Positions 33,220 to 42,432 are shown, counted from the stretch's first letter. The stretch is 64,000 bases of DNA from an uncultured Trueperaceae bacterium (GCA_937873495.1 CALMXZ010000007.1:198325-262324); one strand, 5' to 3'. The notes: generated from the letters alone by a model not told the origin. Numbers and translations: made by a program.

Positions 33220-34515
33220 TCAACCGTAGAGGGCCAAGGAGAACGGGTCCTCCAGGACCCACCCGAGCTGGGAGAAGACGGCGGCTGCCTCGGGGTCGGC
33301 TACCGCCCTCGAGTCGTAGTCGAGGCGCAGGCTAGCTTCGCGCCCGGCGCCGGTAGCGGCCGGACCGGAGCCGTTGACGGGTCCGAGCGTGAGCCTTAGC
33401 AGCGCACCGGCGGGCAGCAGCGCCCCGGACTGCTCGAACGCCTGCGCGCTCCGGTCGTCGACGGCGATGGTCGGTCCGGCGGCGTCCGGCCGCTCCCCGC
33501 CGCCGGCGCTCGCCGGTTCGGCGCGCTCGCGCGCCAGGGAGACGTCGAGGACCGAGCGCGCCTGCGCGGCGCCGATGACCACGCTGCGCCCTGCCCCGGC
33601 GGCGGAGTAGACCGTGACGGTCACGCCGGCGGCCGGCGGCCCCGCGACGCGGTTCCAGACGCCGACGAGCGCCCTGGTCAGCAGGTCGGCGGGCACGATC
33701 TTCTCCGGCCACGGGGTCCCGAGCTTGGCATGCGCCGCGGACGCGTTGGCTTTCTCGAGGAACCGCAGGAGCGGCGCGGCGTCGAACCGCGTGTGGCACC
33801 ACGCGGCGCCGCTCACCAGGGCAGCGGCCTCTGGCGCAGGACGGACCGGGGCGGCGGCGTCACCGACCATCACCGCGGCACTGGGGGCGTTACCGCCGGC
33901 CGCGGCCGGCGGCGCCGGGAACGCGGCGGGGGCCACCGGCACCGGGAGCGCTGCCACGGCCGGCGCGCGCAGGTCGAGGTCGACCGCCCTTATGGCGCCC
34001 CCCGGCCCGGTGCCGACGACCTCCGCCAGCGCGATCCCGTACTGGCGCGCCAGCCGCTTGGCCTTCGGCGAAGCGGCCGAACGTCCGTCGCCGGGCCGGG
34101 GTCCGGCGATCTCCCACGTCGTCTCCCACGTGCTCTCCCTCGTGCTCTCCCTCGGCGCGCTCAGGCGCGGCGGCGGTGCCGCCACGGCCGGAGGAGCGGC
34201 GAAGGTGGGCGCCGCCGCCGGTTCGGTACTAGTCGGCGGCGCGCTCCGCGCGTGCGCCGTGCCGCCCGCCGCCTCCCCCGGGGCGAGCAGCACGGCCAGA
34301 ACCGTGCCGACCTTCACCTCGGCCCCCTCGCGGTAAGCGACGGCGCTGAGGGTGCCGGAGGCGGTCGCCGGCACCTCGACGACGGCCTTGTCCGTCTCGA
34401 CCTCCATGAGCGGCTCGCCCTCACGGACGCTCGCGCCTTCGGCCACGAGCCACTTGACGAGCACGCCGCTCTCTTGCGCCATACCGAGGGCAGGCATGAT
34501 GACGTCCTTAGCCAC
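33220..34515 (-). CDS. Lipoyl-domain E2-like protein with a degenerate acyltransferase domain
   Basis: 431 residues. Residues 1-80 are a lipoyl domain (VIMPALGMAQESGVLVKWLV; lipoyl lysine K43 in VETDKAVVEV). An Ala/Pro linker containing the repeat RESTRESTWETTWE follows. Residues about 147-185 are a peripheral-subunit-binding domain (ASPKAKRLARQYGIALAEVV). The rest aligns with the 2-oxoacid dehydrogenase acyltransferase domain, but its end reads LRLDYDSRAVADPEAAAVFS where active E2 has DHRxxDG, so the catalytic His is Ser and the Asp is Ala. It can carry acyl groups on lipoate but should not pass them to CoA in the normal way. GTG start; sits between M24 and gabD genes. Confidence 0.85.
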   Translation of the reverse strand: MAKDVIMPALGMAQESGVLVKWLVAEGASVREGEPLMEVETDKAVVEVPATASGTLSAVAYREGAEVKVGTVLAVLLAPGEAAGGTAHARSAPPTSTEPAAAPTFAAPPAVAAPPPRLSAPRESTRESTWETTWEIAGPRPGDGRSAASPKAKRLARQYGIALAEVVGTGPGGAIRAVDLDLRAPAVAALPVPVAPAAFPAPPAAAGGNAPSAAVMVGDAAAPVRPAPEAAALVSGAAWCHTRFDAAPLLRFLEKANASAAHAKLGTPWPEKIVPADLLTRALVGVWNRVAGPPAAGVTVTVYSAAGAGRSVVIGAAQARSVLDVSLARERAEPASAGGGERPDAAGPTIAVDDRSAQAFEQSGALLPAGALLRLTLGPVNGSGPAATGAGREASLRLDYDSRAVADPEAAAVFSQLGWVLEDPFSLALYG

Positions 34516-34542
34516 GCTCCGCTCCCGCCTCGCTCGATCGGG

Positions 34543-35898
34543 TCATTCCTCGGCGCCGCCCGTCGCACCGGCGTCGGCGGCGGGCAGGCGCGGGGCCACC
34601 CTCGGGTTGTTGAGCGCCGACTGGGTGTCCCTGACCGTGGAGAGCGGCCCGGCGGTGCTGTAGTACCTGGGGCCCGTCACCATCAGCTGTTCGGCCGGGA
34701 AGCGCGAGATGATCTCGCAGCCGTCGCTCGTCACGACGACCTCCTCCTCGATCCGCGCCGCCGACCAGCCGTCGCTGGCGGGCCAGAACGTCTCGAGCGC
34801 GAAGACCATCCCCTCTTCGATGACTTCCGGGTGATCGAACGACACGAGGCGGCTGAAGATGGGCTTCTCCCAGATGTTCAGGCCGATGCCGTGACCGTAC
34901 TGGAGGGCGAACGCCAGCTCCTCGTCGGGGAACCCGAACTCCTTGGCGCGCGGCCATACCTCCACGACCTCGGCCGTGGTCACGCCCGGCCTGATGAGGC
35001 TGATGGCGTGGTCGAGGAGGTCGCGGCACTTGTCGTAGGCGCTCACCTGCGCGCGGGACGCGCTTCCGACCACGAAGGTGCGGTAGTAGCACGTGCGGTA
35101 GCCCATGTAGCTCTGGAGGATGTCGAAGTAGGCCGGGTCGCCGGGCCTCAACATGCGGTCGGAGGCGACGTGCGGGTGCGGGTTGCAGCGCTCGCCGCTG
35201 ATGGCGTTCACGCCCTCGACCATCTCCGAGCCGTGCTCGTACAGGAACTTGGTGACCAGCCCGACGATGTCGTTCTCCCGGACCCCGGGGCGCAGGTTCT
35301 CGTAGACGAGCTGGTACGCCCCGTCGACCATCCCGGCCGCGTGCGTGAGGAGCGAGATCTCGTCGACCGTCTTGATCTTGCGCGCCTCGAGCATGAGTTG
35401 CTGACCGTCGACGATCTCGAGGCCGAGCTTCTGCAGCGCGAAGAGGATGGGGAGCTCCACCAGGTCGATGGCGACCGGCTCGCGCTCGAGGCCGCGCGCG
35501 GCCAGTTCCCGGTAGATGTCTGACGCGACCTTCTCGGCCCTGCCCATCTGCGGCGAGATGGTCCCGCGCAGCATGGACACGCCGGGCCTGGAGCGCTCGG
35601 CGCCGTCCAACCACGGCGCGTAGAGCTGGTGGTGCTTGGCGGCGGAACCGAAGTCCCAGAGGATCGGAGCGCCGCCGCGCGCCAGCAAGGTGAAGCGCGC
35701 GACCTTGTCTTGCGCCCACGTGCCGATGTGCGTGGAGGTCACGTAGCGCACATTGTTCATGTCGAAGAGCAGCAGGGCGCCCGCCTCCGAGCGCTCCAGC
35801 ACCCCCTGGATGCGCTCCAGGCGCTGGGTGCGGAGCCTCTCGAAGTCGATCCTCTGCTCCCAGTCGACCCCCATCGTGCCGTAGGTGTGGATAGCCAT
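34543..35898 (-). CDS. M24-family (pita-bread) protein, Xaa-Pro peptidase / DddP-like, with altered metal ligand
   Basis: About 451 residues. The N-terminal domain (ALLLFDMNNVRYVTSTHIGT, PILWDFGSAAKHH) and C-terminal catalytic domain match M24 proteins of the creatinase/prolidase type and recall the DMSP lyase DddP in the N-terminal part. Metal ligands seen: Asp in PAYFDI, His in QYGHGIGL, Glu in FALETFWP and Glu in ARIEEEVVV. The second Asp, normally in a DxTRT motif, is Cys (GYRTCYYRTF). This suggests a lyase or other non-peptidase role. ATG 35898 has AAGGAG 10 nt upstream. It lies between E1 beta and the E2-like gene. Confidence 0.82.
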   Translation of the reverse strand: MAIHTYGTMGVDWEQRIDFERLRTQRLERIQGVLERSEAGALLLFDMNNVRYVTSTHIGTWAQDKVARFTLLARGGAPILWDFGSAAKHHQLYAPWLDGAERSRPGVSMLRGTISPQMGRAEKVASDIYRELAARGLEREPVAIDLVELPILFALQKLGLEIVDGQQLMLEARKIKTVDEISLLTHAAGMVDGAYQLVYENLRPGVRENDIVGLVTKFLYEHGSEMVEGVNAISGERCNPHPHVASDRMLRPGDPAYFDILQSYMGYRTCYYRTFVVGSASRAQVSAYDKCRDLLDHAISLIRPGVTTAEVVEVWPRAKEFGFPDEELAFALQYGHGIGLNIWEKPIFSRLVSFDHPEVIEEGMVFALETFWPASDGWSAARIEEEVVVTSDGCEIISRFPAEQLMVTGPRYYSTAGPLSTVRDTQSALNNPRVAPRLPAADAGATGGAEE

Positions 35899-35925
35899 GG
35901 CTGACAAGCTCCTTCTGGCGCGCGT

Positions 35926-36954
35926 TCAGGCCTCTCCGGCCAACAACCGCTTGGTGAGTGCGACGACCACTTCGGGCGTGGGGACGGTGACGTCTTCCAG
36001 CGTCGGGGCGAAGGGCACGGGCACGTCCATGGCGCCCAAGCGCTTCACCGGGGCGTCGAGGTGATAGAAGGCGCCGTCCGCGATAACGGCGGCGAGCTCC
36101 GCCGTCACCCCGTAGCGCTCGTAACCCTCGTCGATGACGATCACATGGCCCGTCTTCTTCGCCGACGCGACCAGGGTCTCCTTGTCGAGCGGGAAGAGCG
36201 TGCGCGGATCGACGACCTCGGCGCTGACGCCCTGCCGGGCCAGTTCATCGGCCGCCTTGAGCGCCACTTGCACCATGCTGCTCGTGGCGACGAGCGTGAC
36301 GTGCTCGCCGGGGCGTTTCACGTCGGCGACGCCGAAGGGGATCGCGTAGTCGCCTTCCGGCACCTCGCCCTTGTCCGTGTAGCCCATCTTGTCCTCGAAG
36401 AAGACCACCGGGTTGTCGTTCCTGATGGCCGTCTTGAGAAGCCCCTTCGCGTCGTACGGCGTCGAGGGGGTGACGACGATGAGGCCCGGCACATGGCTGA
36501 CCCAGGCCTGCAGGCTCTGGCTATGCTGCGCGGCCGAGCGCCGCGTCGCGCCGAGGGTGGTGCGCAGCACGAGCGGTACGCGGAGCTTCCCGCCCGACAT
36601 GTAGTGGGTCTTGGCCGCCTGGTTGACCAGCTGGTCCATCACCAGCGTGAGGAAGTCGCCGAACATCAGGTCGACGACGGGCCTCATCCCGGTCATGGCG
36701 GCTCCGACGGCGAGGCCGGTGAAGCCCGCCTCCGAGATGGGGGTGTCGATGACACGGCCAGGCCCGAACTCCTCGACCAGCCCCGAGAGGACCTTGAAGG
36801 GCGTGCCCGCCTCCGCGACGTCCTCGCCGATGACGAAGACCCGCTCGTCGCGGCGCATCTCCTCCGCGAGCGCCTCGCGCACGGCCTGCGAGAACGTGAT
36901 GACGCGCGCGGCCTCGGGGCGGGCGGCGGCCACGAGGGCTTCAAGCGTAGACAT
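35926..36954 (-). CDS. TPP-dependent 2-oxoacid/acetoin dehydrogenase E1, beta subunit
   Basis: A 342-residue transketolase-like subunit. ALAEEMRRDERVFVIGEDVA, VIDTPISEAGFTGLAVGAAM, DLMFGDFLTLVMDQLVNQAA and EVVDPRTLFPLDKETL are the E1 beta landmarks, close to acetoin dehydrogenase AcoB and pyruvate dehydrogenase PdhB. Its ATG lies inside E1 alpha (14-nt overlap), with GAGGTGA six bases in front, so the two subunits are made together. No E3 (lipoamide dehydrogenase) gene lies in the window. Confidence 0.93.
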   Translation of the reverse strand: MSTLEALVAAARPEAARVITFSQAVREALAEEMRRDERVFVIGEDVAEAGTPFKVLSGLVEEFGPGRVIDTPISEAGFTGLAVGAAMTGMRPVVDLMFGDFLTLVMDQLVNQAAKTHYMSGGKLRVPLVLRTTLGATRRSAAQHSQSLQAWVSHVPGLIVVTPSTPYDAKGLLKTAIRNDNPVVFFEDKMGYTDKGEVPEGDYAIPFGVADVKRPGEHVTLVATSSMVQVALKAADELARQGVSAEVVDPRTLFPLDKETLVASAKKTGHVIVIDEGYERYGVTAELAAVIADGAFYHLDAPVKRLGAMDVPVPFAPTLEDVTVPTPEVVVALTKRLLAGEA

Positions 36955-37918
36955 GCAGCGTCACCTCGCTCGGATCGGGGAACGGCGCGGCGAGGGCGAA
37001 GGCAAGGGCGGCGGCCGCTTCCTCACGCACGGCGGCCTGCAGCGCGGCCAGCTCCTCGGCGCTCGCGAGGCCGGCCGCCACGAGCCGCTCACCGAAGAGC
37101 TTGATGGGATCGCGCTTCTCGCGCCACTCCAGCTCCTCGGCCTTGGGCCGGTAGTACTCACGGTTGATGTCGCCCACGTGATGGCCGTGGTAGCGGTACG
37201 TGTGGCACTCGACGAGGGCCGGGCCGCCACCGTCCCTGGCGGCTGCCACGAGCTGCGTCAGGACCTCGTTGACGGCGAGGACGTCCTGACCGTCGACCTC
37301 GAACGCCTTCATGCCGAGCGCCTGCGCTCGGCCGAGGACCGTGCCTGCGGTGGTCTCGCTGAAGTGCGTGTACTCGCCGTAGCGGTTGTTCTCGCACACG
37401 TAGATGACGGGCAGGTCCCACAGCTGGGCCATGTTCATGACCTCGTGGAGCAGGCCCTGCCCGAGCGCGCCCTCCCCGAAGAAGCAGACGGCCACCTGAC
37501 CGCTGCCGCGCATCTTCGCCGAGAGCGCCGCGCCCGTCGCGATGCCGGCGCTGCCACCGACGATGGCGTTCGCGCCGAGGTTGCCGTTCTCCTGGTCGGC
37601 GATGTGCATCGAGCCGCCCTTGCCGCGGTTGTAGCCCGGGCTGCGGCCGAGCAGCTCGGCGAACATCAGGTCGAGCCTGGCGCCCTTCGCCACGCAGTGG
37701 CCGTGACCACGGTGCGTGCTCGTGATGTAGTCCTCACGCTGGAGCGCCTCGCAGACGCCAACGGCGACCGCCTCCTGGCCGGTGTAGAGGTGGGTCAGCC
37801 CCGGCATCTTGCCCGCCAGGTAGAGCTCGTTCGCATGCTCCTCGAACACGCGGATCCTCCACATCTGCTGGTAGATGCGGCTGCCTACCTCGGCGCTGAT
37901 CCGCAGCGCACCGCTCAT
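36941..37918 (-). CDS. TPP-dependent 2-oxoacid/acetoin dehydrogenase E1, alpha subunit
   Basis: A 325-residue subunit. MPGLTHLYTGQEAVAVGVCE, STHRGHGHCVAKGARLDLMF, GGSMHIADQENGNLGANAIV and the TPP motif CFFGEGALGQGLLHE ... CENNRYGEYTHFSE define the family; RYHGHHVGD is the phosphoryl-loop region. Closest to AcoA-type E1 alpha. I choose ATG 37918 because AAGGA lies a good distance before it; the ORF is open for 12 more codons. It follows the GntR gene by 81 nt. Confidence 0.93.
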   Translation of the reverse strand: MSGALRISAEVGSRIYQQMWRIRVFEEHANELYLAGKMPGLTHLYTGQEAVAVGVCEALQREDYITSTHRGHGHCVAKGARLDLMFAELLGRSPGYNRGKGGSMHIADQENGNLGANAIVGGSAGIATGAALSAKMRGSGQVAVCFFGEGALGQGLLHEVMNMAQLWDLPVIYVCENNRYGEYTHFSETTAGTVLGRAQALGMKAFEVDGQDVLAVNEVLTQLVAAARDGGGPALVECHTYRYHGHHVGDINREYYRPKAEELEWREKRDPIKLFGERLVAAGLASAEELAALQAAVREEAAAALAFALAAPFPDPSEVTLHVYA

Positions 37919-37999
37919 GGACGGTTCCTTCGTCTCGATCACTTCACTCCTCACGCTTTCCGATCCCGTGGCGTTCTTCGCCGAGCGCCGGACGGGTCC

Positions 38000-38713
38000 T
38001 TACCGGGTATCCAACGGTCTTGGGTGCTGCGTGCTGTCTCGCCTGACCTGCGCCAGGTGGCTCCTCATCGCCTCGCGCGCCGCCTCGGGGGCGCCCTCCT
38101 CGACGGCCCGCAGGATGCGTTTGTGATGGTCCTGCCCCCGCGCCGGGCCGCCCTCCGTGTGGAAGATGCGGCCCCGGTGCTCCTGCAGGACATCGACGAC
38201 CGACGCCATGAGGCGAGGCACGAACACGTTCTGCGTGGCCACGGCCAGCGCCAAGTGGAAGGCGTTGTCGGCCTGGATGTAACGGGGCATGTCGTGCATC
38301 CACTTGTCCATGGCCGCGACGGCCTGCTGCAACGCGCGGACGTCCTCCGGCCGCGCGCGAAGGGCGGCGCGGTAAGCGATCTCTGGTTCGAGGATCTCCC
38401 GCACTTCCACGAGGTTCTCTTGGGAGCCGACCCCGGAGTCGAGGCCGAGCATGGTCTGGAACGACTGCGAGAGGGTGTCGCCGGTGGCGTTCACGACGAA
38501 GGTGCCTTGGCCCGGCTTCACCTCGATGAGGCCCTTCACCGCGAGCGCCTTGCTCGCCTCGCGGATGACCGTGCGGCTGACGCCGAACTGCTCCGCGAGT
38601 GCGCGCTCGTTCGGCAAGCGGTCTCCGGCGGACAGCTCGCCGGCGCTGATGAGGTCCTGCAACTTGTCCGCCACCTTCTCGTAAAGCCGCTGTTGCTTGA
38701 GTGGTTCGATCAT
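38000..38713 (-). CDS. FCD-domain GntR-family regulator
   Basis: A 237-residue regulator of the FadR subfamily. The winged helix is LQDLISAGELSAGDRLPNER, then ALAEQFGVSRTVIREASKAL and KGLIEVKPGQGTFV. The FCD ligand domain is residues about 85-230, with metal-type residues in IQADNAFHLALAVATQN and DHHKRILRAVEEGA. ATG 38713 has GGAAGG 7 nt upstream, better than ATG 38719. It lies in the middle of the catabolic cluster and probably senses an organic acid from the pathway. Sites TGGTNNNACCA occur in its own promoter and in the divergent control region at 46.3-46.5 kb. Confidence 0.93.
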   Translation of the reverse strand: MIEPLKQQRLYEKVADKLQDLISAGELSAGDRLPNERALAEQFGVSRTVIREASKALAVKGLIEVKPGQGTFVVNATGDTLSQSFQTMLGLDSGVGSQENLVEVREILEPEIAYRAALRARPEDVRALQQAVAAMDKWMHDMPRYIQADNAFHLALAVATQNVFVPRLMASVVDVLQEHRGRIFHTEGGPARGQDHHKRILRAVEEGAPEAAREAMRSHLAQVRRDSTQHPRPLDTR

Positions 38714-38796
38714 GGTCATCCCTTCCCCCGAGCCACAGGCACGCGCTAGCTGAGCGGCAGCGTTCCCGGCGCTGCCGGCGGCGGTGCCCAGTCGTC

Positions 38797-38812
38797 TGGT
38801 GTGACCATCATA
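38797..38812 (-). promoter_or_regulatory. GntR gene promoter with operator TGGTGTGACCA
   Basis: TGGTGTGACCA (38797-38807, a TGGTNNNACCA palindrome) overlaps TATGAT on the minus strand (38807-38812), a good -10 box. The -35 is weak. The position suits self-repression by the FCD regulator. Leader about 85 nt. Confidence 0.6.
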
Positions 38813-38815
38813 CCT

Positions 38816-40636
38816 TTAGACGGCCTTCCTCGGAAAAGCATCCGCCGCGGTGACCGACAGCCGGTCGCGGCCCAACCGGACGTTCACGGGGCCGTCGACG
38901 GTCATCCGAACGTCGGGCAGCACGCCGGGCATGCAGAGGTAGGCCAGACCCGTGAAGAGCCCGTCGAAGCTGCCACCGAGCTCCTCCCGTACGGCCCGCT
39001 TGACGGCGCGGAACGCCGCGACGACCTCCTCGGCCGGCTCCGAGCTCAGGAAGCCAAGAATGGGTAGCGCGGCCTCCGCCACCACCCGGCCACCGACGGC
39101 GGCCACGAACCCCCCGCCCAGCTCGGCGATCCGCGCGGCCACCACCGCCATGTCGTGATCGTCGACACCGACGACGGCCAGGTGCAGCGGCCCGGGGTGG
39201 TAGGAGGAGCCGAAGGCGCCGCGCTCGATCCCGAAGCCGCTCACGAACCCCCTGCCGACCTTCCCGCTGGCGAAGTGGCGCTCGGCGATGGCGATCTTCG
39301 CCACGTCCCGTTCCGGGTCTGCCGGCACGGCGCCCGCGACGACGGGCAAGGCGACCGTGCGGGCCTCGGTGCGCACGTCGTACGGCCTGATGTCGATGAC
39401 GAGCGTCTCGACGCTGCCGTCCTGGTCGGGCCGCGGCGCCTCCACGACGAAGTCGGCCGCGCTCAGGGGCGCCCTCAGCCTGATCGTGTCGCTGAAGTCG
39501 TCCGGGTACTCGGGGGCGGTCAGCTCGCCGACGTACCGCCCGGCCCGCGCCACCACCTCGCTGCCGACGACGACCTCGGTGACCGTGAAGCTGCGCAGGT
39601 CGTCGACGAGGTTGACGAAGGCGCGTCTGCCCGGCGCTATGCCGCCCAGGTCGGCGCCGATCCCGAGGTAGTTGGCCGCGTTGATGGTCGCCATCTGAAC
39701 GGCGGCGATCGGCGGGATGCCCATCCCGATGGCGGCCCTGATCCGATGATCGAGGTGCCCGAGGTTGGCGAGGTCGTCTATGTCCTCCTCGTCCGTGGCG
39801 AACATGACGTTGCGGGTGTCCACCCGGTGCCTGGCGAGCGCCGCGAGCACGCCGAGGTTATCGGCACCGGAGCTGAACCGCACCTGCACGGCGAGCCCGA
39901 GCCGGAGCCGTTCCAGGAGCTCGGCCTCGGTGGCGACCTCGTGATCCGAGAGGCTGCCGGCCGCCACGCTCGCCTGGAGGGTCGGTCCGGCTTGCCCGTC
40001 CATGTGCCCGCACAGCCGTTTGCCGTGGCTACGCGCGAGGCGTCCGAGCGACGCGAGCGTGCGGTTCTCGTTGCGCTGCGCGAACACGTTCCACTCCCGC
40101 AGCTCCACGCACTCGGGCCAGTCGAGCATCTCGACGAGGTCGTCCATACTGACGCCCGGCCGCCCCTCGATGCCCATGAGGGTCGTGTAGAACGGCGAGA
40201 AGTAGGCCTTGAGGGGCGTGCGATCCGCCTCGTCGAGGAAGAAGCGCATGGCCCGCTTGCCGCGCATCTTGCCCGCCTCCGTGAAGTCGGTGACCAGGGC
40301 GGCCGTGCCGAACGGCACGAGGAGGCGCGCGAGCTCGGTCATCGTCAGGGAGGTGGCGCCGACGTGGATGTGCGTCTCGATGAAGCCGGGCACCAGGTAG
40401 CGGTCGGTCGCCTCGATCACGCGCGTGCCGGGGCCGAGGCAGCGCTCGACCTCGCCCACCGCGGCGATCCTCTCGCCGAGGACGGCGACGTCGGCGGCGT
40501 GGACCTCGCCCGTGTAGACGTTCACGAGCCTGCCGCCGCGGATCACGGCGTCGGCGGGGCGCTCTCCGAGGGCGACGGCGACGAGCGCATCGCGGTCGTC
40601 GACCGAGGCCGCTCCCGGCCCGACCCTGTCGCTCAT
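38816..40636 (-). CDS. Adenine-deaminase-family amidohydrolase, paralogue 1
   Basis: A 606-residue metal-dependent hydrolase of the Ade group (COG1001 type). PGFIETHIHVGATSLTMTEL gives the HxH metal motif, KRLCGHMDG a His, SLSDHEVATEAELLERLRLG the DHE block, VRFSSGADN the RxGS region and FATDEEDIDDLANLGHLDHR the final Asp. The C-terminal Ade domain (about 400-606) is present. It is the most diverged of the three tandem copies (for example GSLSDHEVAT against GAVSDHETYT). Its ATG overlaps the stop of copy 2 (ATGA, 40633-40636). Real substrate may not be adenine. Confidence 0.85.
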   Translation of the reverse strand: MSDRVGPGAASVDDRDALVAVALGERPADAVIRGGRLVNVYTGEVHAADVAVLGERIAAVGEVERCLGPGTRVIEATDRYLVPGFIETHIHVGATSLTMTELARLLVPFGTAALVTDFTEAGKMRGKRAMRFFLDEADRTPLKAYFSPFYTTLMGIEGRPGVSMDDLVEMLDWPECVELREWNVFAQRNENRTLASLGRLARSHGKRLCGHMDGQAGPTLQASVAAGSLSDHEVATEAELLERLRLGLAVQVRFSSGADNLGVLAALARHRVDTRNVMFATDEEDIDDLANLGHLDHRIRAAIGMGIPPIAAVQMATINAANYLGIGADLGGIAPGRRAFVNLVDDLRSFTVTEVVVGSEVVARAGRYVGELTAPEYPDDFSDTIRLRAPLSAADFVVEAPRPDQDGSVETLVIDIRPYDVRTEARTVALPVVAGAVPADPERDVAKIAIAERHFASGKVGRGFVSGFGIERGAFGSSYHPGPLHLAVVGVDDHDMAVVAARIAELGGGFVAAVGGRVVAEAALPILGFLSSEPAEEVVAAFRAVKRAVREELGGSFDGLFTGLAYLCMPGVLPDVRMTVDGPVNVRLGRDRLSVTAADAFPRKAV

Positions 40637-42429
40637 GCCGCCGGCCCCTCCGCGTCCATGACGACCGGGATGGGCTCGACCTTCAACTGGTCGCCCGCGT
40701 AGGCGACCTTCAGCAGCCCCTTGACGGACATGCGCAGCTCCGGCGACACGCCCGGGATGAAGAAGCCGGTGAGCCGGTAGTAGTTGCTGATGAAGTCGAT
40801 GCCGATGACGTCGGCGATGGCCCGCTTGGCGTGCCGCATCCCGGCCTCCACCTCCTCGGCGGAGGCGTCTGACACGACGCCATGGAGGGGCATCGGCACT
40901 TCGGCGATGATCTCGCCGTCGGCCACCACCACGAGGCCCCCGCCCAACTCGGCGATCCTGTTGGCGACGAGCGCCATGTCCTCGTCGTCGGTGCCGATGA
41001 CCGCGAGTTCGGACGGGCCGGGGTGGTAGGTGAAACCCAGCGCGCCGCGCCGCATGGTCAGGCCCTTCACGAAACCGACGCCGTGCTTGCCGATGCCGCC
41101 GATGCGCTCGATGGAGGCGAGCTTGACGATCTCCCGCTCGAGGTCGACCTGCACCTTGCCATCGACCACGCTCAGGTCGAGGTGGAGCTCCTTGGTGCCC
41201 ATCGCTTCCGGGTGGAAGCCGATGACGCGGACCTTGGCGGTGCCGGAACCGTTGCCAACCGCGGCGATCTCGAAGTCCGCGGCCGTGAGGGGCCGCTTGA
41301 GCTTCACCGTGCCGTAGAACTCGCGGGGGTAGTCGGGCCGCTCGAGCTTCGCGACGTAGCGCTGGTCCTTCGCGACGCTCTGTTCGCCGTAGACGACTTC
41401 CGTGATGGTGAAGGAGCGCATGTCGTCGACGAGGTTGACGAACGCCTTGCGGCCGGGCGCGATGCCGCCCAGGTCGCCGGTGACGCCGAGGTAGCGCGCG
41501 GGGTTGAGCGACGCCATGCGCACGGCGTCCATGGGAGCGACCCCGGCCTCGATCGCCATGCGGACGCGGTGGTCGAGGAAGCCGTGGTCTCGCACGTCGA
41601 CTATCTCCTGCTCGTCCGTGCTGAACATGACGAGGCTGGAGTCGAGGCGCCGTTCGGTCACCACCCGCAGGACGTCGTGGATCTCGTGCCAGTGGGCGGA
41701 GCCGAAGCGCATCTGGAGCGCGACGCCGGCCCGGATCCGCTCAACGGCCTCCTCGACCGTGTACGTCTCGTGGTCGGACACGGCCCCGGACGCAACGGAG
41801 GCGTGCAGCAGGCCGCCCATGAACAGCCGCAGGTGGCCGGCCAGGCGCAGCCCGTGGGCCCGCGCCATCTCGCCGGCCCGCCGCACCTTCTCGTTGGGGC
41901 TGCGGTGCTGCTGCACGTTCCATTCGCGCAGCTCCTTGGCCTCGGGCCAGCTCATCATCTCGTCCAGCTGCTCGAGCGTCACGCCGTCGCGGCCGTCGGT
42001 GGGGATCAGGCTCGTGTGGAAGGGCGAGTAGTACACGCTCAGCGGCGTGCGCTTGGCCTCGTCGAGGTAGTAGCGCGCGACCTGGGGCCCCTGGACCTTC
42101 GTGGCCTCGTTGAAGTCCGTGACGATGGCGGCGGTGCCGTATGGCACCAGCAGCCTCGCCAGCTCCGTGACCGCCAGTGAGGTGGCGCCCACGTGGATGT
42201 GCCCTTCGATGAAGCCGGGCACGAGGTAACGGCCGGCGGCCTCGACGACCTTCGTCCCCTCGCCGACGCACCGGTCGACGTCGCCGACGGCGGCGATACG
42301 GTCGCCGGCTATCGCGACGTCGGCGAAGTAGATCTCACCCGAGTAGACGTTCACGAGGCGTCCACCGCGGATCACCAACCCGGCGGGCCGCTCGCCGAGC
42401 GCCACCGCCACCAGATCGTCCCGTTCCAC
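40633..42429 (-). CDS. Adenine-deaminase-family amidohydrolase, paralogue 2
   Basis: A 598-residue relative of copies 1 and 3, closest to copy 3. PGFIEGHIHVGATSLAVTEL holds HxH, RLAGHLRLFM the His, GAVSDHETYTVEEAVERIRA the DHE block, MRFGSAHWHEIHDVL and FSTDEQEIVDVRDHGFLDHR the Asp. The C-terminal part includes GALGFTYHPGPSELAVIGTD and GVVSDASAEEVEAGMRHAKR. GTG start at 42429 follows GGAGA, three bases after the stop of copy 3. Dense packing of the three genes means one transcript and matched expression. Confidence 0.85.
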   Translation of the reverse strand: MERDDLVAVALGERPAGLVIRGGRLVNVYSGEIYFADVAIAGDRIAAVGDVDRCVGEGTKVVEAAGRYLVPGFIEGHIHVGATSLAVTELARLLVPYGTAAIVTDFNEATKVQGPQVARYYLDEAKRTPLSVYYSPFHTSLIPTDGRDGVTLEQLDEMMSWPEAKELREWNVQQHRSPNEKVRRAGEMARAHGLRLAGHLRLFMGGLLHASVASGAVSDHETYTVEEAVERIRAGVALQMRFGSAHWHEIHDVLRVVTERRLDSSLVMFSTDEQEIVDVRDHGFLDHRVRMAIEAGVAPMDAVRMASLNPARYLGVTGDLGGIAPGRKAFVNLVDDMRSFTITEVVYGEQSVAKDQRYVAKLERPDYPREFYGTVKLKRPLTAADFEIAAVGNGSGTAKVRVIGFHPEAMGTKELHLDLSVVDGKVQVDLEREIVKLASIERIGGIGKHGVGFVKGLTMRRGALGFTYHPGPSELAVIGTDDEDMALVANRIAELGGGLVVVADGEIIAEVPMPLHGVVSDASAEEVEAGMRHAKRAIADVIGIDFISNYYRLTGFFIPGVSPELRMSVKGLLKVAYAGDQLKVEPIPVVMDAEGPAA

Positions 42430-42432
42430 GAC

